NCBI RefSeq assembly: GCF_009765835.1
Contig: NZ_LMUS01000006.1
Span: forward strand, 1,508,438 to 1,572,437
Direction: 5' to 3'
Source: Granulicella sp. L56
GTDB taxonomy: Bacteria > Acidobacteriota > Terriglobia > Terriglobales > Acidobacteriaceae
DNA: 64,000 bases
The position numbers and the translations under genes were made by a program. Positions 38,924 to 47,374 of this stretch are shown here, in pieces. Numbering within the stretch: the first letter of the stretch is position 1; every line of letters starts with the position of its first letter. Below the pieces are notes generated by a model, which saw nothing but the letters and a program-made list of their open reading frames with translations, was not told the origin of the DNA and did no database searches.

Positions 38924-39841
38924 ATGGCAACGATGGTGATTTCTGGAAGGATTTTAAAGTTTACGGGGGCAATGGCGTTAGCAGTTGCTTTGCTGGCGGG
39001 ATGCAAATCGAAAGAAGATGCGGCGATTGACGCAGCGAAGAAACAGGCAGCAGCCACAGGACAGGCGCAGCAGGTGGTCTCGATCGACAAGAGTGGCAAC
39101 ACGACCACGGTGACGGTGCAGCCACCAGCTCCGGGGCAGACGGCTCAGGCAACAACGACAACGGTGACTCCTGCGGCGGGGACTCCGGCAAATACGGCGG
39201 CATCTGCGCCTGCGGTAACACCGGGACAGCCTGCAATCGCAGGGCAAAACGGAGGCGCGGCAGAACCTGCCGCGACGGCACCGCCTCCCGTAGCAACTCC
39301 GGGTGGCGCTCCGGTGATTCAGCCAGCCGACGTGAATGTTCCCGCAGGTACGAATCTGACGATTCGCATTAATCAGCGCATCAGCGTCAAGACCAGCCGC
39401 GCAGGCGACCGTTTCGATGGTGAGATTGTTGAGCCGGTGGTTGGGGACAACAACAACGTCATTATTCCGAAAGGCGCTCCTGTGGGCGGGATTGTGGAAG
39501 TCTCGCATCGGCGTGGGCACTTCAAGGGTGCTTCGATGCTGGAGTTGCGGCTTACTTCACTGACGCTGAATGGCAATCAGTATCGTTTGGATACTCGCGA
39601 CCTGAGAAGGACGAAGAAGGGCAAGGGCAAACGGTCGGCAGCATTTATCGGCGGCGGAACCGGGCTGGGTATGCTGGTCGGCGGCGTTGCCACTGGAGGC
39701 GTTGGGTTGCTGGTGGGCGGACTTGCCGGTGCGGGAGCAGGAACCGCAGTGGGCGGCTTGACGGGCAATCGAGATATCGAGATTCCGTCGGAGTCGATTG
39801 TTCACTTCAGGTTGGCGAACGATCTTGTGGTGCAGCCCTGA
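38924..39841 (+). CDS. Lipoprotein with Pro/Ala linker and C-terminal glycine-zipper region
   Basis: A 305-residue predicted lipoprotein. The lipobox is LLAGC (Cys27). A low-complexity Ala/Thr/Pro/Gln region (about 45-150) precedes a compact beta domain (about 155-255: PAGTNLTIRINQRISVKTSRAGDRF), then an RRTKKGKGKR basic patch and a Gly-rich hydrophobic segment (GGGTGLGMLVGG and repeats, about 260-285) of glycine-zipper type. The beta domain resembles one in the partial protein at the right edge of this window (AGTRFSVRLLQPLSSRKAKEG). I chose ATG 38924 over the 39-codon longer frame because it begins the signal peptide directly. Probably cell-envelope located; function unknown. Confidence 0.75.
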   Translation: MATMVISGRILKFTGAMALAVALLAGCKSKEDAAIDAAKKQAAATGQAQQVVSIDKSGNTTTVTVQPPAPGQTAQATTTTVTPAAGTPANTAASAPAVTPGQPAIAGQNGGAAEPAATAPPPVATPGGAPVIQPADVNVPAGTNLTIRINQRISVKTSRAGDRFDGEIVEPVVGDNNNVIIPKGAPVGGIVEVSHRRGHFKGASMLELRLTSLTLNGNQYRLDTRDLRRTKKGKGKRSAAFIGGGTGLGMLVGGVATGGVGLLVGGLAGAGAGTAVGGLTGNRDIEIPSESIVHFRLANDLVVQP

Positions 39842-39862
39842 TCGTTTTCAGTGAGTGAGAGA

Positions 39863-39892
39863 CGAAGGCCCATCGATCAGGATGGGCCTTCG
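39863..39892 (+). terminator. Hairpin after lipoprotein gene
   Basis: A perfect 12-bp stem, CGAAGGCCCATC (39863-39874) with GATGGGCCTTCG (39881-39892), and a six-base loop. It lies 21 bases past the stop codon and lacks a T run. The next gene starts at 39945. Confidence 0.6.
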
Positions 39893-39944
39893 CTACGTTC
39901 TGCTCTCTTTCAGATAGGATGGCTGTGAATTTTAAGGAGCGTGC

Positions 39945-41381
39945 ATGGGGATTCGATTGCATTTTTGGGGCGCGGCACAGACGGTCACAGGGTCTTCGCA
40001 TCATCTGGAGTGCGCGGGTCAGAACGTGCTGCTGGACTGCGGACTGTTTCAGGGACACAGGCAACAGGGCCGCGAGATCAATGCGCATCTTGCATTGCCC
40101 GTTGAACAGTTGAACGCCGTTGTGCTCTCTCATGCGCACATCGACCATAGCGGCGACCTGCCGCTGCTGGCGAAGCAGGGATATCGCGGGCCAATTTATA
40201 CGACTCCGGCGACGGTGGACCTTTGCGAGAAGATGCTGAAGGACAGCGCGCATATTCAGGAGTCGGATGCGGAGTTTGTGAACAAGCGCTGGCGGCGGCG
40301 CAAGGCCATCGGCATGAACGGCGAGGCCGATGGAGCGACGCCGCTCTACACGCAGGAGGATGCGGCGCAGGCGGTCGAGCTGTTCAAGCCGGTGAAGCTG
40401 CATACGCCGCAGTTGCTGGCTGGTTCGACGGCGGATGCGGGGTTTACGACGACGACTTACGATGCGGGCCACATGCTGGGCTCGACTTGTGTGCTGGTCG
40501 ATGCGAAAGAGAAGGGGCAGGCTACGCGGCTGCTGTTTTCGGGCGATGTGGGACGCAAAGGCCTGCCGATTATTCACGATCCGGATACGGCTCCGGCTGC
40601 GGAGTATCTCATCATGGAGAGCACGTATGGGAACCGGTTGCACCAGCCGATAGGGCCGGTAAAGAAGAAGCTGGCAAACCTGGTGAATCGTACCGTCGCG
40701 CGCGGCGGACATATTGTGATGCCTGCGTTTGCCGTGGGGCGCACGCAGCAGGTGGTGCTGTTGCTGCATGAGCTGATCGATGCCAAGGCGATTCCTGACA
40801 TTCCTATCTTTGTGGACAGTCCGCTGGCGGTGAATGTGACGGACGTGTTTCGCAAACATGAAGAGGAGTGGGATGAGGGGGCGCGCGCGTTCGCGGATCT
40901 TCATGAAGATCCGTTTGGATGGAGTCGGCTGAAATATACACGCACGGTGGAAGAGAGCAAGGCGCTGAATGGCCTGCATATGCCGTTCATCGTGATCTCG
41001 GCCTCGGGAATGTGCGAGGCGGGACGTGTGCTGCATCATCTGAAGAACAGCGTCGAAGACCCGAGGAATCTGATTTTGATTACCGGGTTTCAGGCGCAGA
41101 ATACGCTGGGCCGCGCCATCGTCGAGAAGCAGCCCGAGGTAAAGATCTTTGGCGAGCCCATGCGGCTGCGCGCCGAGGTGGATTCGATCGGCGAATTAAG
41201 CGGCCATGCCGACCAGCACGAGCTTCTGGAGTGGATGCAGCCGATTGTGCCTACGCTGAAGCAGGTCTTTCTGGTGCATGGAGAGCCGGATGCGCAGCAG
41301 GCCCTCAAGGCAGAGATTGAGAAGCTGTACAAGCTGAATGTCATCTGTCCCAAACGCGGCGACCGGTTTGAGGTGGGATAG
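39945..41381 (+). CDS. Metallo-beta-lactamase fold RNase/hydrolase, CPSF/YSH1-like
   Basis: A 478-residue beta-CASP type metallohydrolase. The metal-binding motif is SHAHIDHSGDLP, preceded by LDCGLFQGHRQ. A later DAGHMLGS supplies another ligand, with FSGDVGRKGLP, then the beta-CASP block GHIVMPAFAVGRTQQ. The C-terminal RNA-specificity segment follows (ASGMCEAGRVLHHLKN, ELSGHADQHELLEW). Bacterial and archaeal relatives are RNA endonucleases or exonucleases. It starts at ATG 39945 with AAGGAG 6 bases upstream. It appears to be a single-gene transcript. The exact RNA target is unknown. Confidence 0.9.
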   Translation: MGIRLHFWGAAQTVTGSSHHLECAGQNVLLDCGLFQGHRQQGREINAHLALPVEQLNAVVLSHAHIDHSGDLPLLAKQGYRGPIYTTPATVDLCEKMLKDSAHIQESDAEFVNKRWRRRKAIGMNGEADGATPLYTQEDAAQAVELFKPVKLHTPQLLAGSTADAGFTTTTYDAGHMLGSTCVLVDAKEKGQATRLLFSGDVGRKGLPIIHDPDTAPAAEYLIMESTYGNRLHQPIGPVKKKLANLVNRTVARGGHIVMPAFAVGRTQQVVLLLHELIDAKAIPDIPIFVDSPLAVNVTDVFRKHEEEWDEGARAFADLHEDPFGWSRLKYTRTVEESKALNGLHMPFIVISASGMCEAGRVLHHLKNSVEDPRNLILITGFQAQNTLGRAIVEKQPEVKIFGEPMRLRAEVDSIGELSGHADQHELLEWMQPIVPTLKQVFLVHGEPDAQQALKAEIEKLYKLNVICPKRGDRFEVG

Positions 41382-41409
41382 AGCGGTTGTCCTCCCGATG
41401 TAGTTTTGA

Positions 41410-41450
41410 TGATTCGAGCAAAACGCAGATTCCCTTCGGGAATGACAAAC
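41410..41450 (+). repeat. Intergenic hairpin element, ATTCCC-TTC-GGGAAT
   Basis: ATTCCC (41429-41434), loop TTC and GGGAAT (41438-41443) form a small stem within AACGCAGATTCCCTTCGGG and AATGACAAA. Short elements of this look are common between genes in this group of bacteria, in my recollection. Only one copy is present here, so repeat status is inferred. Confidence 0.35.
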
Positions 41451-41502
41451 AAAGGAAGCTACACCTAAGAAGAAATGGCTCTAGTGTTGATGCGCGCGGC
41501 CG

Positions 41503-42006
41503 TCAGGGCATGACGGCTGCGCGCTGCGAGAGAAGATAGACCGCCTGCGGAATTGGCGTGGGACTTTGCTGGTCGAGGGTCTTCCTGAGCGGCGAGCCTT
41601 CGTAGGATTCGTAGGTGTAGGACGTCCGGTGATCGGCGCTGGTCTTCACGATGACGTACTCGACAGACTTCACCTTTGACGGAATCCTCGCACCGAACCA
41701 GCGTGGATCTTCCTGCTGCATCCAGGTGACGAGAGAGAGCGTGGAGCCAGAAGGATAGTCCTGCTGCTGGCTCGTTCTGGCGTATTGCACGGCGATATCG
41801 TTGCCGAAGAGCGTCGACATGGTTGAATTTTTCCTGTCGATCCATGAAGTGATGACTCTGTCCTGCAACGGATTGGACGGAAGATTGGTGGGCAGTACGG
41901 CCCCCTTATTCAGCGTCGCCACGACGGGAGGATAGGGGTTCGAGCAACCGAGGATGCTCAGGACGCTCAGCGAAAGTGTCGCGCTCAGAAGATAGCTCAC
42001 TCTCAT
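41503..42006 (-). CDS. Lipoprotein with cytochrome P460-like domain, no heme motif
   Basis: A 167-residue predicted lipoprotein with lipobox SILGC (Cys21). The segment from about residue 50 (RKNSTMSTLFGNDIAVQYA, TLSLVTWMQQEDPRW) aligns by eye with the P460 part of the adjacent gene product (NHTMREILGNDIAVKAI, AFAKVAWQQQ). It has no CxxCH, so it probably lacks covalently bound heme. Its ATG overlaps the stop of the upstream gene by 4 bases, suggesting the two proteins act together in the periplasm. The P460 resemblance is my own alignment. Confidence 0.65.
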   Translation of the reverse strand: MRVSYLLSATLSLSVLSILGCSNPYPPVVATLNKGAVLPTNLPSNPLQDRVITSWIDRKNSTMSTLFGNDIAVQYARTSQQQDYPSGSTLSLVTWMQQEDPRWFGARIPSKVKSVEYVIVKTSADHRTSYTYESYEGSPLRKTLDQQSPTPIPQAVYLLSQRAAVMP

Positions 42007-42956
42007 TGCTGGCCTCCTATCGGCGGGGTGTAGACGTAGTCGCTGTTGCGTACGGGATTATGACAATTGACGCATTCGCTGGTGAATCCCGCGTCTTTTC
42101 CATAAGGAACGAGGTCGGCTCCGCGCCATCTCGCCCATCCCCAGCCTTTGGTGGAAGCGTATTTGTCGCTGTCGCGAATCATGAATTCAACCTGGATAAA
42201 AGCTCCGGTTCGGATGATGCCTTTGCCATCGGGCTGTTGCTGCCATGCGACCTTGGCGAAGGCAGTTCCATTCGGCCAGGGGTTGATGTGGTTTTCCGCG
42301 ATGGCCTTAACGGCGATATCGTTGCCGAGGATCTCGCGCATGGTGTGGTTGTCGAAGCGATCCGTGTTGCTGATGACCTTCCAGTTCCTGTAGTCGGGCA
42401 TGAAATCGATGCCGTTGGGAGAGGGATGCACGTCAGGGACGACGCTGCTTGCCTGAATCCATCGCTCATAGCCTGCGTCGGCTACGCTGGTATCGGCGGC
42501 GGCATTGGTTGGAGATGGAGGGGCGAGCCATGATTTCAGCACAGCCAGTTGCGCCAGCGTGACCCTCGATCCGGGATGCACGCGCCGATAGGACGGCAGC
42601 GGCATCGCGCCCATCTGGATGTTGCTGATGGCTTCGAAGAGAAAGCCCTTTTGCTGCGCCGCAGGCAGCTTGCCGATCTCGGAGAAGTTGAGGTGCTTGC
42701 GCCCCTCTTTTACGTCGCTGGCGGCGATCCAGTAGGCCGGTACGACCTCATCGAACCACGGCAGCTTCGTCTCGTTCGAGTGGCAGCTATAGCACGAGTT
42801 TTTGAGAATCTGCTTCACCTCGGGCGGTGCCTGCAGGTCCGCTGTGACCGGCGGATTGGTCAATTCGGGCCGAATAAACTGGATCGCGATGAAGACAATC
42901 CCCAAGACCACTGCTATTTGTATGAGCCTGAGTCGCTGAGGCGATGTCATAGCCAT
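42003..42956 (-). CDS. Heme-binding domain plus cytochrome P460 protein
   Basis: A 317-residue membrane-anchored cytochrome. An N-terminal helix (about 10-29) anchors a heme-binding domain (Haem_bd type) with CYSCH (C55-H59) and the segments YWIAASDVKEGRKHLNF and MPLPSYRRVHPGSRV. A P460-like domain follows (about 195-317) and ends in CVNCH (295-299). It should face the periplasm and carry two c-type hemes. P460 proteins oxidise hydroxylamine or related nitrogen compounds in other bacteria, but the substrate here is unknown. The downstream P460-like lipoprotein overlaps by 4 bases. Confidence 0.8.
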   Translation of the reverse strand: MAMTSPQRLRLIQIAVVLGIVFIAIQFIRPELTNPPVTADLQAPPEVKQILKNSCYSCHSNETKLPWFDEVVPAYWIAASDVKEGRKHLNFSEIGKLPAAQQKGFLFEAISNIQMGAMPLPSYRRVHPGSRVTLAQLAVLKSWLAPPSPTNAAADTSVADAGYERWIQASSVVPDVHPSPNGIDFMPDYRNWKVISNTDRFDNHTMREILGNDIAVKAIAENHINPWPNGTAFAKVAWQQQPDGKGIIRTGAFIQVEFMIRDSDKYASTKGWGWARWRGADLVPYGKDAGFTSECVNCHNPVRNSDYVYTPPIGGQQ

Positions 42957-42989
42957 GCGTGTTCCTTACTCTTCGATGGGTGGCGCGTA

Positions 42990-43919
42990 TCAGTTGAGAT
43001 GCAGGGAGACGAGTTGATGGGCTCGGGCCACGATATCTTGTTGATTTCCAAAGCCTTTAAGCCAATGAATCTCGGCATCGCGGCGGAACCAGGTGGCCTG
43101 ACGCTTCGCATAGTTTCTATGACCCTGCTGGGCCTGAGCGACTGCCTGAGCGCGGGTGAGTTCGTTTCGTAGAACCGCCGATGCTTCAGCATAGCCCAAC
43201 GAGGTGAGCGGGCGGCACTCGCGGCCATAGCGCTCGATGAGGCGCTCGGTCTCTTCGACGAGGCCGCGGTCGAACATGGCCGCAGCGCGATGGTTGATGC
43301 GTTCGTAGAGCCGCGGACGCGGAGGTTCGAGGCCGAGGCGCAGAATTTTGAAGCCGGTGAGGGCGTCGCGACCTTTTTCCCATTGCTGGGTGAGCGGTTG
43401 TTTTGCGGCGAGCGATACCTCGATGGCGCGAACGACCTTGGAGACATCGTTGGCATGAATGGCCGCAGCCGCCGCTGGATCGAGACGGGTGAGAAGACGA
43501 TGAAGGTAGGCCGGCCCATGGGTTTCGGCCCGGCGGCGAAGAACTTCGCGGCGGCCGGGATGCGTGGGTGGTGACGGAAAGAGGCCGTCGATGAGAGCGC
43601 GTAGATAAAGGCCGGTGCCTCCGGCAACGATGGGAAGATGGCCGCGCCCGGTGATGCCTGCCAGCGATTCTCGCGCCTGGCGGCTGTAGTCTCCGGCGGT
43701 GCAGGCCTCGTCGGGCCACGCGATGTCGATCATATGATGGGGAACGAAGGCGCGCTCTTCGAGCGAGGGCTTGGCCGTGCCAATCTCCATCTCGCGATAG
43801 ACGGCGACTGAATCGCAGCTAACGATCTCGCCGTTGAACTGCTCGGCGAGATGCAGCGCGAGCGCGGTCTTTCCACTGGCGGTGGGGCCACCTAGAACGA
43901 TGAGCGGGCTGGTTACCAT
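42990..43919 (-). CDS. miaA: tRNA dimethylallyltransferase
   Basis: A 309-residue enzyme that adds a dimethylallyl group to A37 of tRNAs reading U-starting codons. The P-loop GGPTASGKTALAL, DSVAVYREMEIGTAKP, HHMIDI and the YSRQAR segment are all family marks. I chose ATG 43919; a GTG three codons earlier (43928) is the alternative. The start region overlaps the stop of a 52-codon membrane ORF by 7 bases, which in turn follows tonB by 6 bases, so the three are probably one transcript. No hfq follows. Confidence 0.95.
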   Translation of the reverse strand: MVTSPLIVLGGPTASGKTALALHLAEQFNGEIVSCDSVAVYREMEIGTAKPSLEERAFVPHHMIDIAWPDEACTAGDYSRQARESLAGITGRGHLPIVAGGTGLYLRALIDGLFPSPPTHPGRREVLRRRAETHGPAYLHRLLTRLDPAAAAAIHANDVSKVVRAIEVSLAAKQPLTQQWEKGRDALTGFKILRLGLEPPRPRLYERINHRAAAMFDRGLVEETERLIERYGRECRPLTSLGYAEASAVLRNELTRAQAVAQAQQGHRNYAKRQATWFRRDAEIHWLKGFGNQQDIVARAHQLVSLHLN

Positions 43920-44071
43920 AGCCGCCACCAGCCGGGGGTGAAGACATGATGTGCGCGAAGAAGGCTGAAGAGGAGCACGGCAGCAGCGAGCAGAAGCAGG
44001 GCACGGAGCTGGCGGCGGCGCTCCTGCTGCCGGGGCTGCTCTGGCCTTTGCTGTGGAGGGGGTGCAAGCAT
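43913..44071 (-). CDS. Small membrane protein between tonB and miaA
   Basis: A 52-residue reading frame not usually listed because of its size. It starts with ATG at 44071, six bases after the TonB stop codon, and ends with TAA at 43913-43915, overlapping the miaA ATG. The product has a basic, Gln/Arg/Pro-rich N-terminus (MLAPPPQQRPEQPRQQ), one hydrophobic helix (LRALLLLAAAVLLFSLL) and an aromatic C-terminus (VFTPGWWRLW). Codon choice is GC-rich at the third position like its neighbours. The ribosome site is weak, but coupling to tonB could explain that. It looks like a single-pass inner-membrane protein with the C-terminus outside. Confidence 0.6.
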   Translation of the reverse strand: MLAPPPQQRPEQPRQQERRRQLRALLLLAAAVLLFSLLRAHHVFTPGWWRLW

Positions 44072-44077
44072 CCGTGC

Positions 44078-45088
44078 CTACTCGGGAGGATTCTTGTTGA
44101 CGAGGTAGTGGATGCGCAGCTCGAGATTCGGGCCGTGGAACTCCTTGGGGAGCGCCGGGAACTGGCCTACGCCGGTGATAGAGCCCCAGGCAGCGCGATC
44201 GATGGCCTGATCGTGGGTGGAGCCGTCGAGCGTCATGCCGCCGATCCGGCCATCGGGCAGAATGGTGAAGCGAATGAGGGTCTCACCCTGCTTGTTGAGC
44301 GGTGGCCGCGCCTCCTCGGGAATGAGCGGAAGCCAAGTGTGGTAGATCTCGTAGATGATCCGCTTGAGGTAGGGGTTGAAGTCGACCCCCATGGTGTCGG
44401 AGAGGATATCGACGCCGGTGTTAAGTCCCTGATGCGCTACAGGGATGCCTGTGCCGACGTCGCTGCCATCGCCGCGGTTTTGTGCCGCTGCCTGCGCCGC
44501 GCTGCGAATGGCCTCACCGGCACTCTGGTTCGGATTGCCGAAGTTTGGCCGCGTAGGCGCTGGCTTCGGAGCATCGACGATGGCCTGCTGTTGCGGATGC
44601 TGAGGCAGCGGTGGAGGCGGCGGAGCCTGTTTGGCTTGCTGAGGGGCAGGCTGTTGCGCGGCAGGCGCGGGAGGAGCCGGGGCAGGTACGCGGGCCTTCT
44701 CCATAGCCTGAAGCTGCTTCAATGTCTTTTGATCGATCGTCGACTTTGGAGTCTTGACTGGCTTTTGCGAAAGCGTCTTCGAAAGATCTTTCGGTGTGTT
44801 GAGGTAGGTGATGTTCTTGTCCCGCTCTTTAAGGACCGCCATCGGATCGATGACGCGGGGCTGATGGAAGAGCAAACGCGGGCCATAGAAGAGGAACCAG
44901 GCTAGGGCCAGATAGACGATGAGAGAGATGTAAACGGACTCGCGGAAGCGGGCGCGGGAGCGCTCGTCGTCCAGAGAGTCGAGCAGGTGGATGAGTTCGT
45001 GTTCTTCGAGTTCGCCGAAACGTCCGGTGCGCACCTTGGCGGGTGTGGTTGGCGGAACGGAGTTGGGCGGCGTTTCTACAGGTGGCAT
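44078..45088 (-). CDS. TonB family energy-transducing protein
   Basis: A 336-residue protein with a cytoplasmic N-terminus (1-50), one membrane helix (about 51-69, SVYISLIVYLALAWFLFYG), a long Pro/Ala/Gln-rich periplasmic spacer (about 130-190) and a C-terminal TonB-like domain (about 240-330: RIIYEIYHTWLPLIPEEARPP, FTILPDGRIGGM). It should pass proton-motive energy to outer-membrane receptors such as the two encoded in this window. No exbB/exbD is adjacent. The N-terminal extension before the helix is longer than in classic TonB. It heads a group with the small membrane ORF and miaA. Confidence 0.85.
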   Translation of the reverse strand: MPPVETPPNSVPPTTPAKVRTGRFGELEEHELIHLLDSLDDERSRARFRESVYISLIVYLALAWFLFYGPRLLFHQPRVIDPMAVLKERDKNITYLNTPKDLSKTLSQKPVKTPKSTIDQKTLKQLQAMEKARVPAPAPPAPAAQQPAPQQAKQAPPPPPLPQHPQQQAIVDAPKPAPTRPNFGNPNQSAGEAIRSAAQAAAQNRGDGSDVGTGIPVAHQGLNTGVDILSDTMGVDFNPYLKRIIYEIYHTWLPLIPEEARPPLNKQGETLIRFTILPDGRIGGMTLDGSTHDQAIDRAAWGSITGVGQFPALPKEFHGPNLELRIHYLVNKNPPE

Positions 45089-45243
45089 TGATTATTTGTT
45101 GAGACGGCTCCACGGAGCGAAAGTTGCGCCGCGAGCGATGATTGACCAGGAAATGAACCTGGCTTGCACAGTCTTTTTTATTTTCTCATCTTTAGGGGAG
45201 AGAAGGGTTGGGTTCGATGGCGTCCGCGCCGTAAACTGTACAG

Positions 45244-45756
45244 GTGAATCAGGGATTTTCTGCCGATACGCGTGCGGTGGTGCTGACGGTTAGCGACCGC
45301 TGTTCCAAAGGCGAGCAGGTCGACGTCTCCGGTCCGGCTGTTGCCCGCTTACTGAAGGCTGCGGGAATCGGTGCAGTGTCCATGCGGATTGTGCCCGATG
45401 AGATCGATGCGATTATCACCGCGTTGCGCCACTATGCACGCAACGCGCAGTTGATCGTCACCACCGGAGGGACAGGACTGGCGGCGCGGGATGTGACCCC
45501 GGATGCTACCCGGCTGGTGTGCGAGCGGCTGGTCGAAGGGCTGGCAGAACGGATGCGGGCCGATGGCCTGCAACATACACCATTTGCGGCGCTTAGCCGG
45601 GCCGTTTGCGGAATCGCAGGAAAAACCCTGGTCGTGAATCTGCCGGGAAGTCCCGCGGGAGCGGAAAGCTCGCTTCAGTCGGTGCTTCCTCTGCTGCCTC
45701 ATGCCCTGGCTTTGCTGGCCGGAAATACGGCGCATTCTGGGCTGGATGCAAGGTAA
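45244..45756 (+). CDS. mogA: Molybdopterin adenylyltransferase
   Basis: A 170-residue MogA/MoaB-fold protein acting in molybdenum cofactor synthesis, where it adenylates molybdopterin. Visible motifs are VLTVSDRCSKGEQVDVSGP, the TTGGTGLAARDVTPDAT loop and NLPGSPAGAE near the end. It starts with GTG at 45244. MoaB has the same fold and similar length; I prefer Mog but the distinction is soft. It is followed after 14 bases by a membrane protein gene on the same strand. No other Moco genes are in the window. Confidence 0.88.
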   Translation: MNQGFSADTRAVVLTVSDRCSKGEQVDVSGPAVARLLKAAGIGAVSMRIVPDEIDAIITALRHYARNAQLIVTTGGTGLAARDVTPDATRLVCERLVEGLAERMRADGLQHTPFAALSRAVCGIAGKTLVVNLPGSPAGAESSLQSVLPLLPHALALLAGNTAHSGLDAR

Positions 45757-45770
45757 AATAAGGCTTCCTC

Positions 45771-46427
45771 GTGAAAATCCATCCGATTGCCCTCTTTCAT
45801 AAGCTGAACACCGCGCTGCTTGTCCTGATGAAGCCTTTGGGCGCCTGGGGACTGGGCGCGCTGGCGATCGTCGATACGTCGTCGATTCCGATGCCCATCG
45901 ACGCGCTGATGATCGACTATGTGGCGCACGACCACGATAAGTTCCTTGTTTACTGCCTGATGGCCGCGGTCGGCTCGGCGATCGGAAGCCTGGTTCCCTA
46001 CTATTTTGGCCGCGCTGGCGGGGAGCTTTTCCTGCTTAAGCGGATCAACCGGCATCGGTATGAGGCCCTGCGGGACAAATTTGAGCGGCAGGAGTTTCTG
46101 GCGATCATGATTCCGGCGATGATGCCTCCTCCCATGCCAGTGAAGGTCATCGAGTTCGCGGCAGGCGTCTTTGAGATGAAACCGCTGCTGTACTTTGGCG
46201 CGATCTTTGCCGGGAAGTTTGTGCGGTTTGGACTGGAAGGACTGATCACCATCCTTTATGGGCCTGCCATCCTGAACACGATTGGCAAAGCCTTTCATGA
46301 GCATCTGGGCCATGTGCTTGGTGTGATTGGGGTTCTGGTGGGGCTACTGGTGTTTTATATCGTCCGCAAGTTGTTCTCGAAGCGTCGGGGAACGCAGCTT
46401 CCGGCTGAAGATGGGTCAGAGGAGTAA
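45771..46427 (+). CDS. SNARE-associated/DedA-like membrane protein
   Basis: A 218-residue integral membrane protein of the VTT (SNARE-associated, DedA/YqaA-like) type. It shows an N-terminal amphipathic region (PIALFHKLNTALLVLMKPLG), AAVGSAIGSLVPYYFGRAGGE with the conserved small-residue and Arg pattern, and the re-entrant-like PAMMPPPMPVKVIEFAAGVF. Families of this fold move or flip lipids. The GTG start lies 14 bases after mogA. A dispersed repeat and a two-way terminator follow. Confidence 0.85.
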   Translation: MKIHPIALFHKLNTALLVLMKPLGAWGLGALAIVDTSSIPMPIDALMIDYVAHDHDKFLVYCLMAAVGSAIGSLVPYYFGRAGGELFLLKRINRHRYEALRDKFERQEFLAIMIPAMMPPPMPVKVIEFAAGVFEMKPLLYFGAIFAGKFVRFGLEGLITILYGPAILNTIGKAFHEHLGHVLGVIGVLVGLLVFYIVRKLFSKRRGTQLPAEDGSEE

Positions 46428-46440
46428 GGCAAAGGCGAAA

Positions 46441-46496
46441 ATACAGGGGTCTCTCCACTACAGCGGCAAAAGCGCCGCCTTCGGTCGAGATGACGT
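46441..46496 (+). repeat. Dispersed 56-bp intergenic repeat, copy A
   Basis: A 56-base segment 13 bases after the membrane protein stop. It matches, as reverse complement, positions 62615-62670 at 49 of 56 bases without gaps. Both ends are exactly conserved (ATACAGGG start, CTTCGGTCGAGATGACGT end), and the middle is a GC-rich inverted repeat (GCGGC...GCCGC). Confidence 0.85.
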
Positions 46497-46523
46497 TTAA
46501 TTTGTATGCTTTTGGGGATGGGA

Positions 46524-46552
46524 AAAGGGCTGCGAGATTCGCAGCCCTTTTT
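46524..46552. terminator. Bidirectional terminator between convergent genes
   Basis: A perfect 12-bp stem, AAAGGGCTGCGA (46524-46535) with TCGCAGCCCTTT (46539-46550), and a three-base loop. It has T-rich flanks on both strands, so it can stop transcription from the left (VTT protein) and from the right (integral membrane protein). Confidence 0.88.
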
Positions 46553-46569
46553 GGTGGATGAAAGTTGCC

Positions 46570-47118
46570 TTAGGCGATGTGGTTGCCGTGGGACTCGTCC
46601 ATGGTCTCGGCGATGCTCCGAACCAGAGCAGGAAGGCCAAAGAGGGCTCCTGCGGTGATGGCGGTGGAGATGAGGTCGTTGGCGTAAAAAGGGATGGCCG
46701 CAACGTAGCAGGCGCTGAGACCGGCAACCGTGTGCGGATACATAATGCTACCCATCCAGACCGCCAGATTGCTGACAACAAAGAACGACGTGGCCGAAGC
46801 CAGAACGCCGCCAGCCACGCGCAGAGCGGAGGGCTTGCCGCTCAGTATCTGGTGGCCGAGCAGGCAGATCGCACCGTACCAGACCCAGGTGACGAGATAG
46901 GCGCTGGTGTGGAAGGCATAGCCGTAGGCAAAGACGGTGAGGTAGTAGTCGGCACCCATGAGGGCGAGGACGGCGATGATGGTCTGCCAGCGGCTGCGGC
47001 GCGCTCCGAAGTAGAGGAGGCCTCCGCCGACCGCAGTGAAGCCGATCGCGGTGGTGTTGAACAGATGCGGCAGGAAGCGGCTGAAGACCGCAAAGAGTAG
47101 AACGAGATAGGCGACCAT
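46570..47118 (-). CDS. Small integral membrane protein, DUF6580-like
   Basis: A 182-residue protein with about five hydrophobic helices: YLVLLFAVFSRFLPHLF, IGFTAVGGGLLYFGA, IIAVLALMGADYYLTVFAYG and two later ones. It resembles the DUF6580 putative transport proteins, which look like S-components of ECF-type vitamin transporters; that link is my inference. The frame extends 61 codons further, but ATG 47118 has AGAGG 6 bases upstream and starts directly with a helix, so I chose it. Confidence 0.75.
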   Translation of the reverse strand: MVAYLVLLFAVFSRFLPHLFNTTAIGFTAVGGGLLYFGARRSRWQTIIAVLALMGADYYLTVFAYGYAFHTSAYLVTWVWYGAICLLGHQILSGKPSALRVAGGVLASATSFFVVSNLAVWMGSIMYPHTVAGLSACYVAAIPFYANDLISTAITAGALFGLPALVRSIAETMDESHGNHIA

Positions 47119-47374
47119 GGTGAACCTCTGTTTCAGAAAAGCTGTGAATTTGATTGTCGGCTTTTGAAAGAGCGCGGTCAAGATTTCAGAGCCAGAGGAT
47201 GGCATGAAACCGAGACTGATCTGCCTCTGCGCGTTTGATCGTGTCCAAACTGGATATTGCGATTGCACTAGGTTACCAAAGTGACGGCAAAGAAGTACCA
47301 TCTATCTTCCGCGTCTGGTCGTCCTAGCGAATGAAGGGTAGTTTGTCTATTCGATTGTCTCGCAAGGAGCTCCC

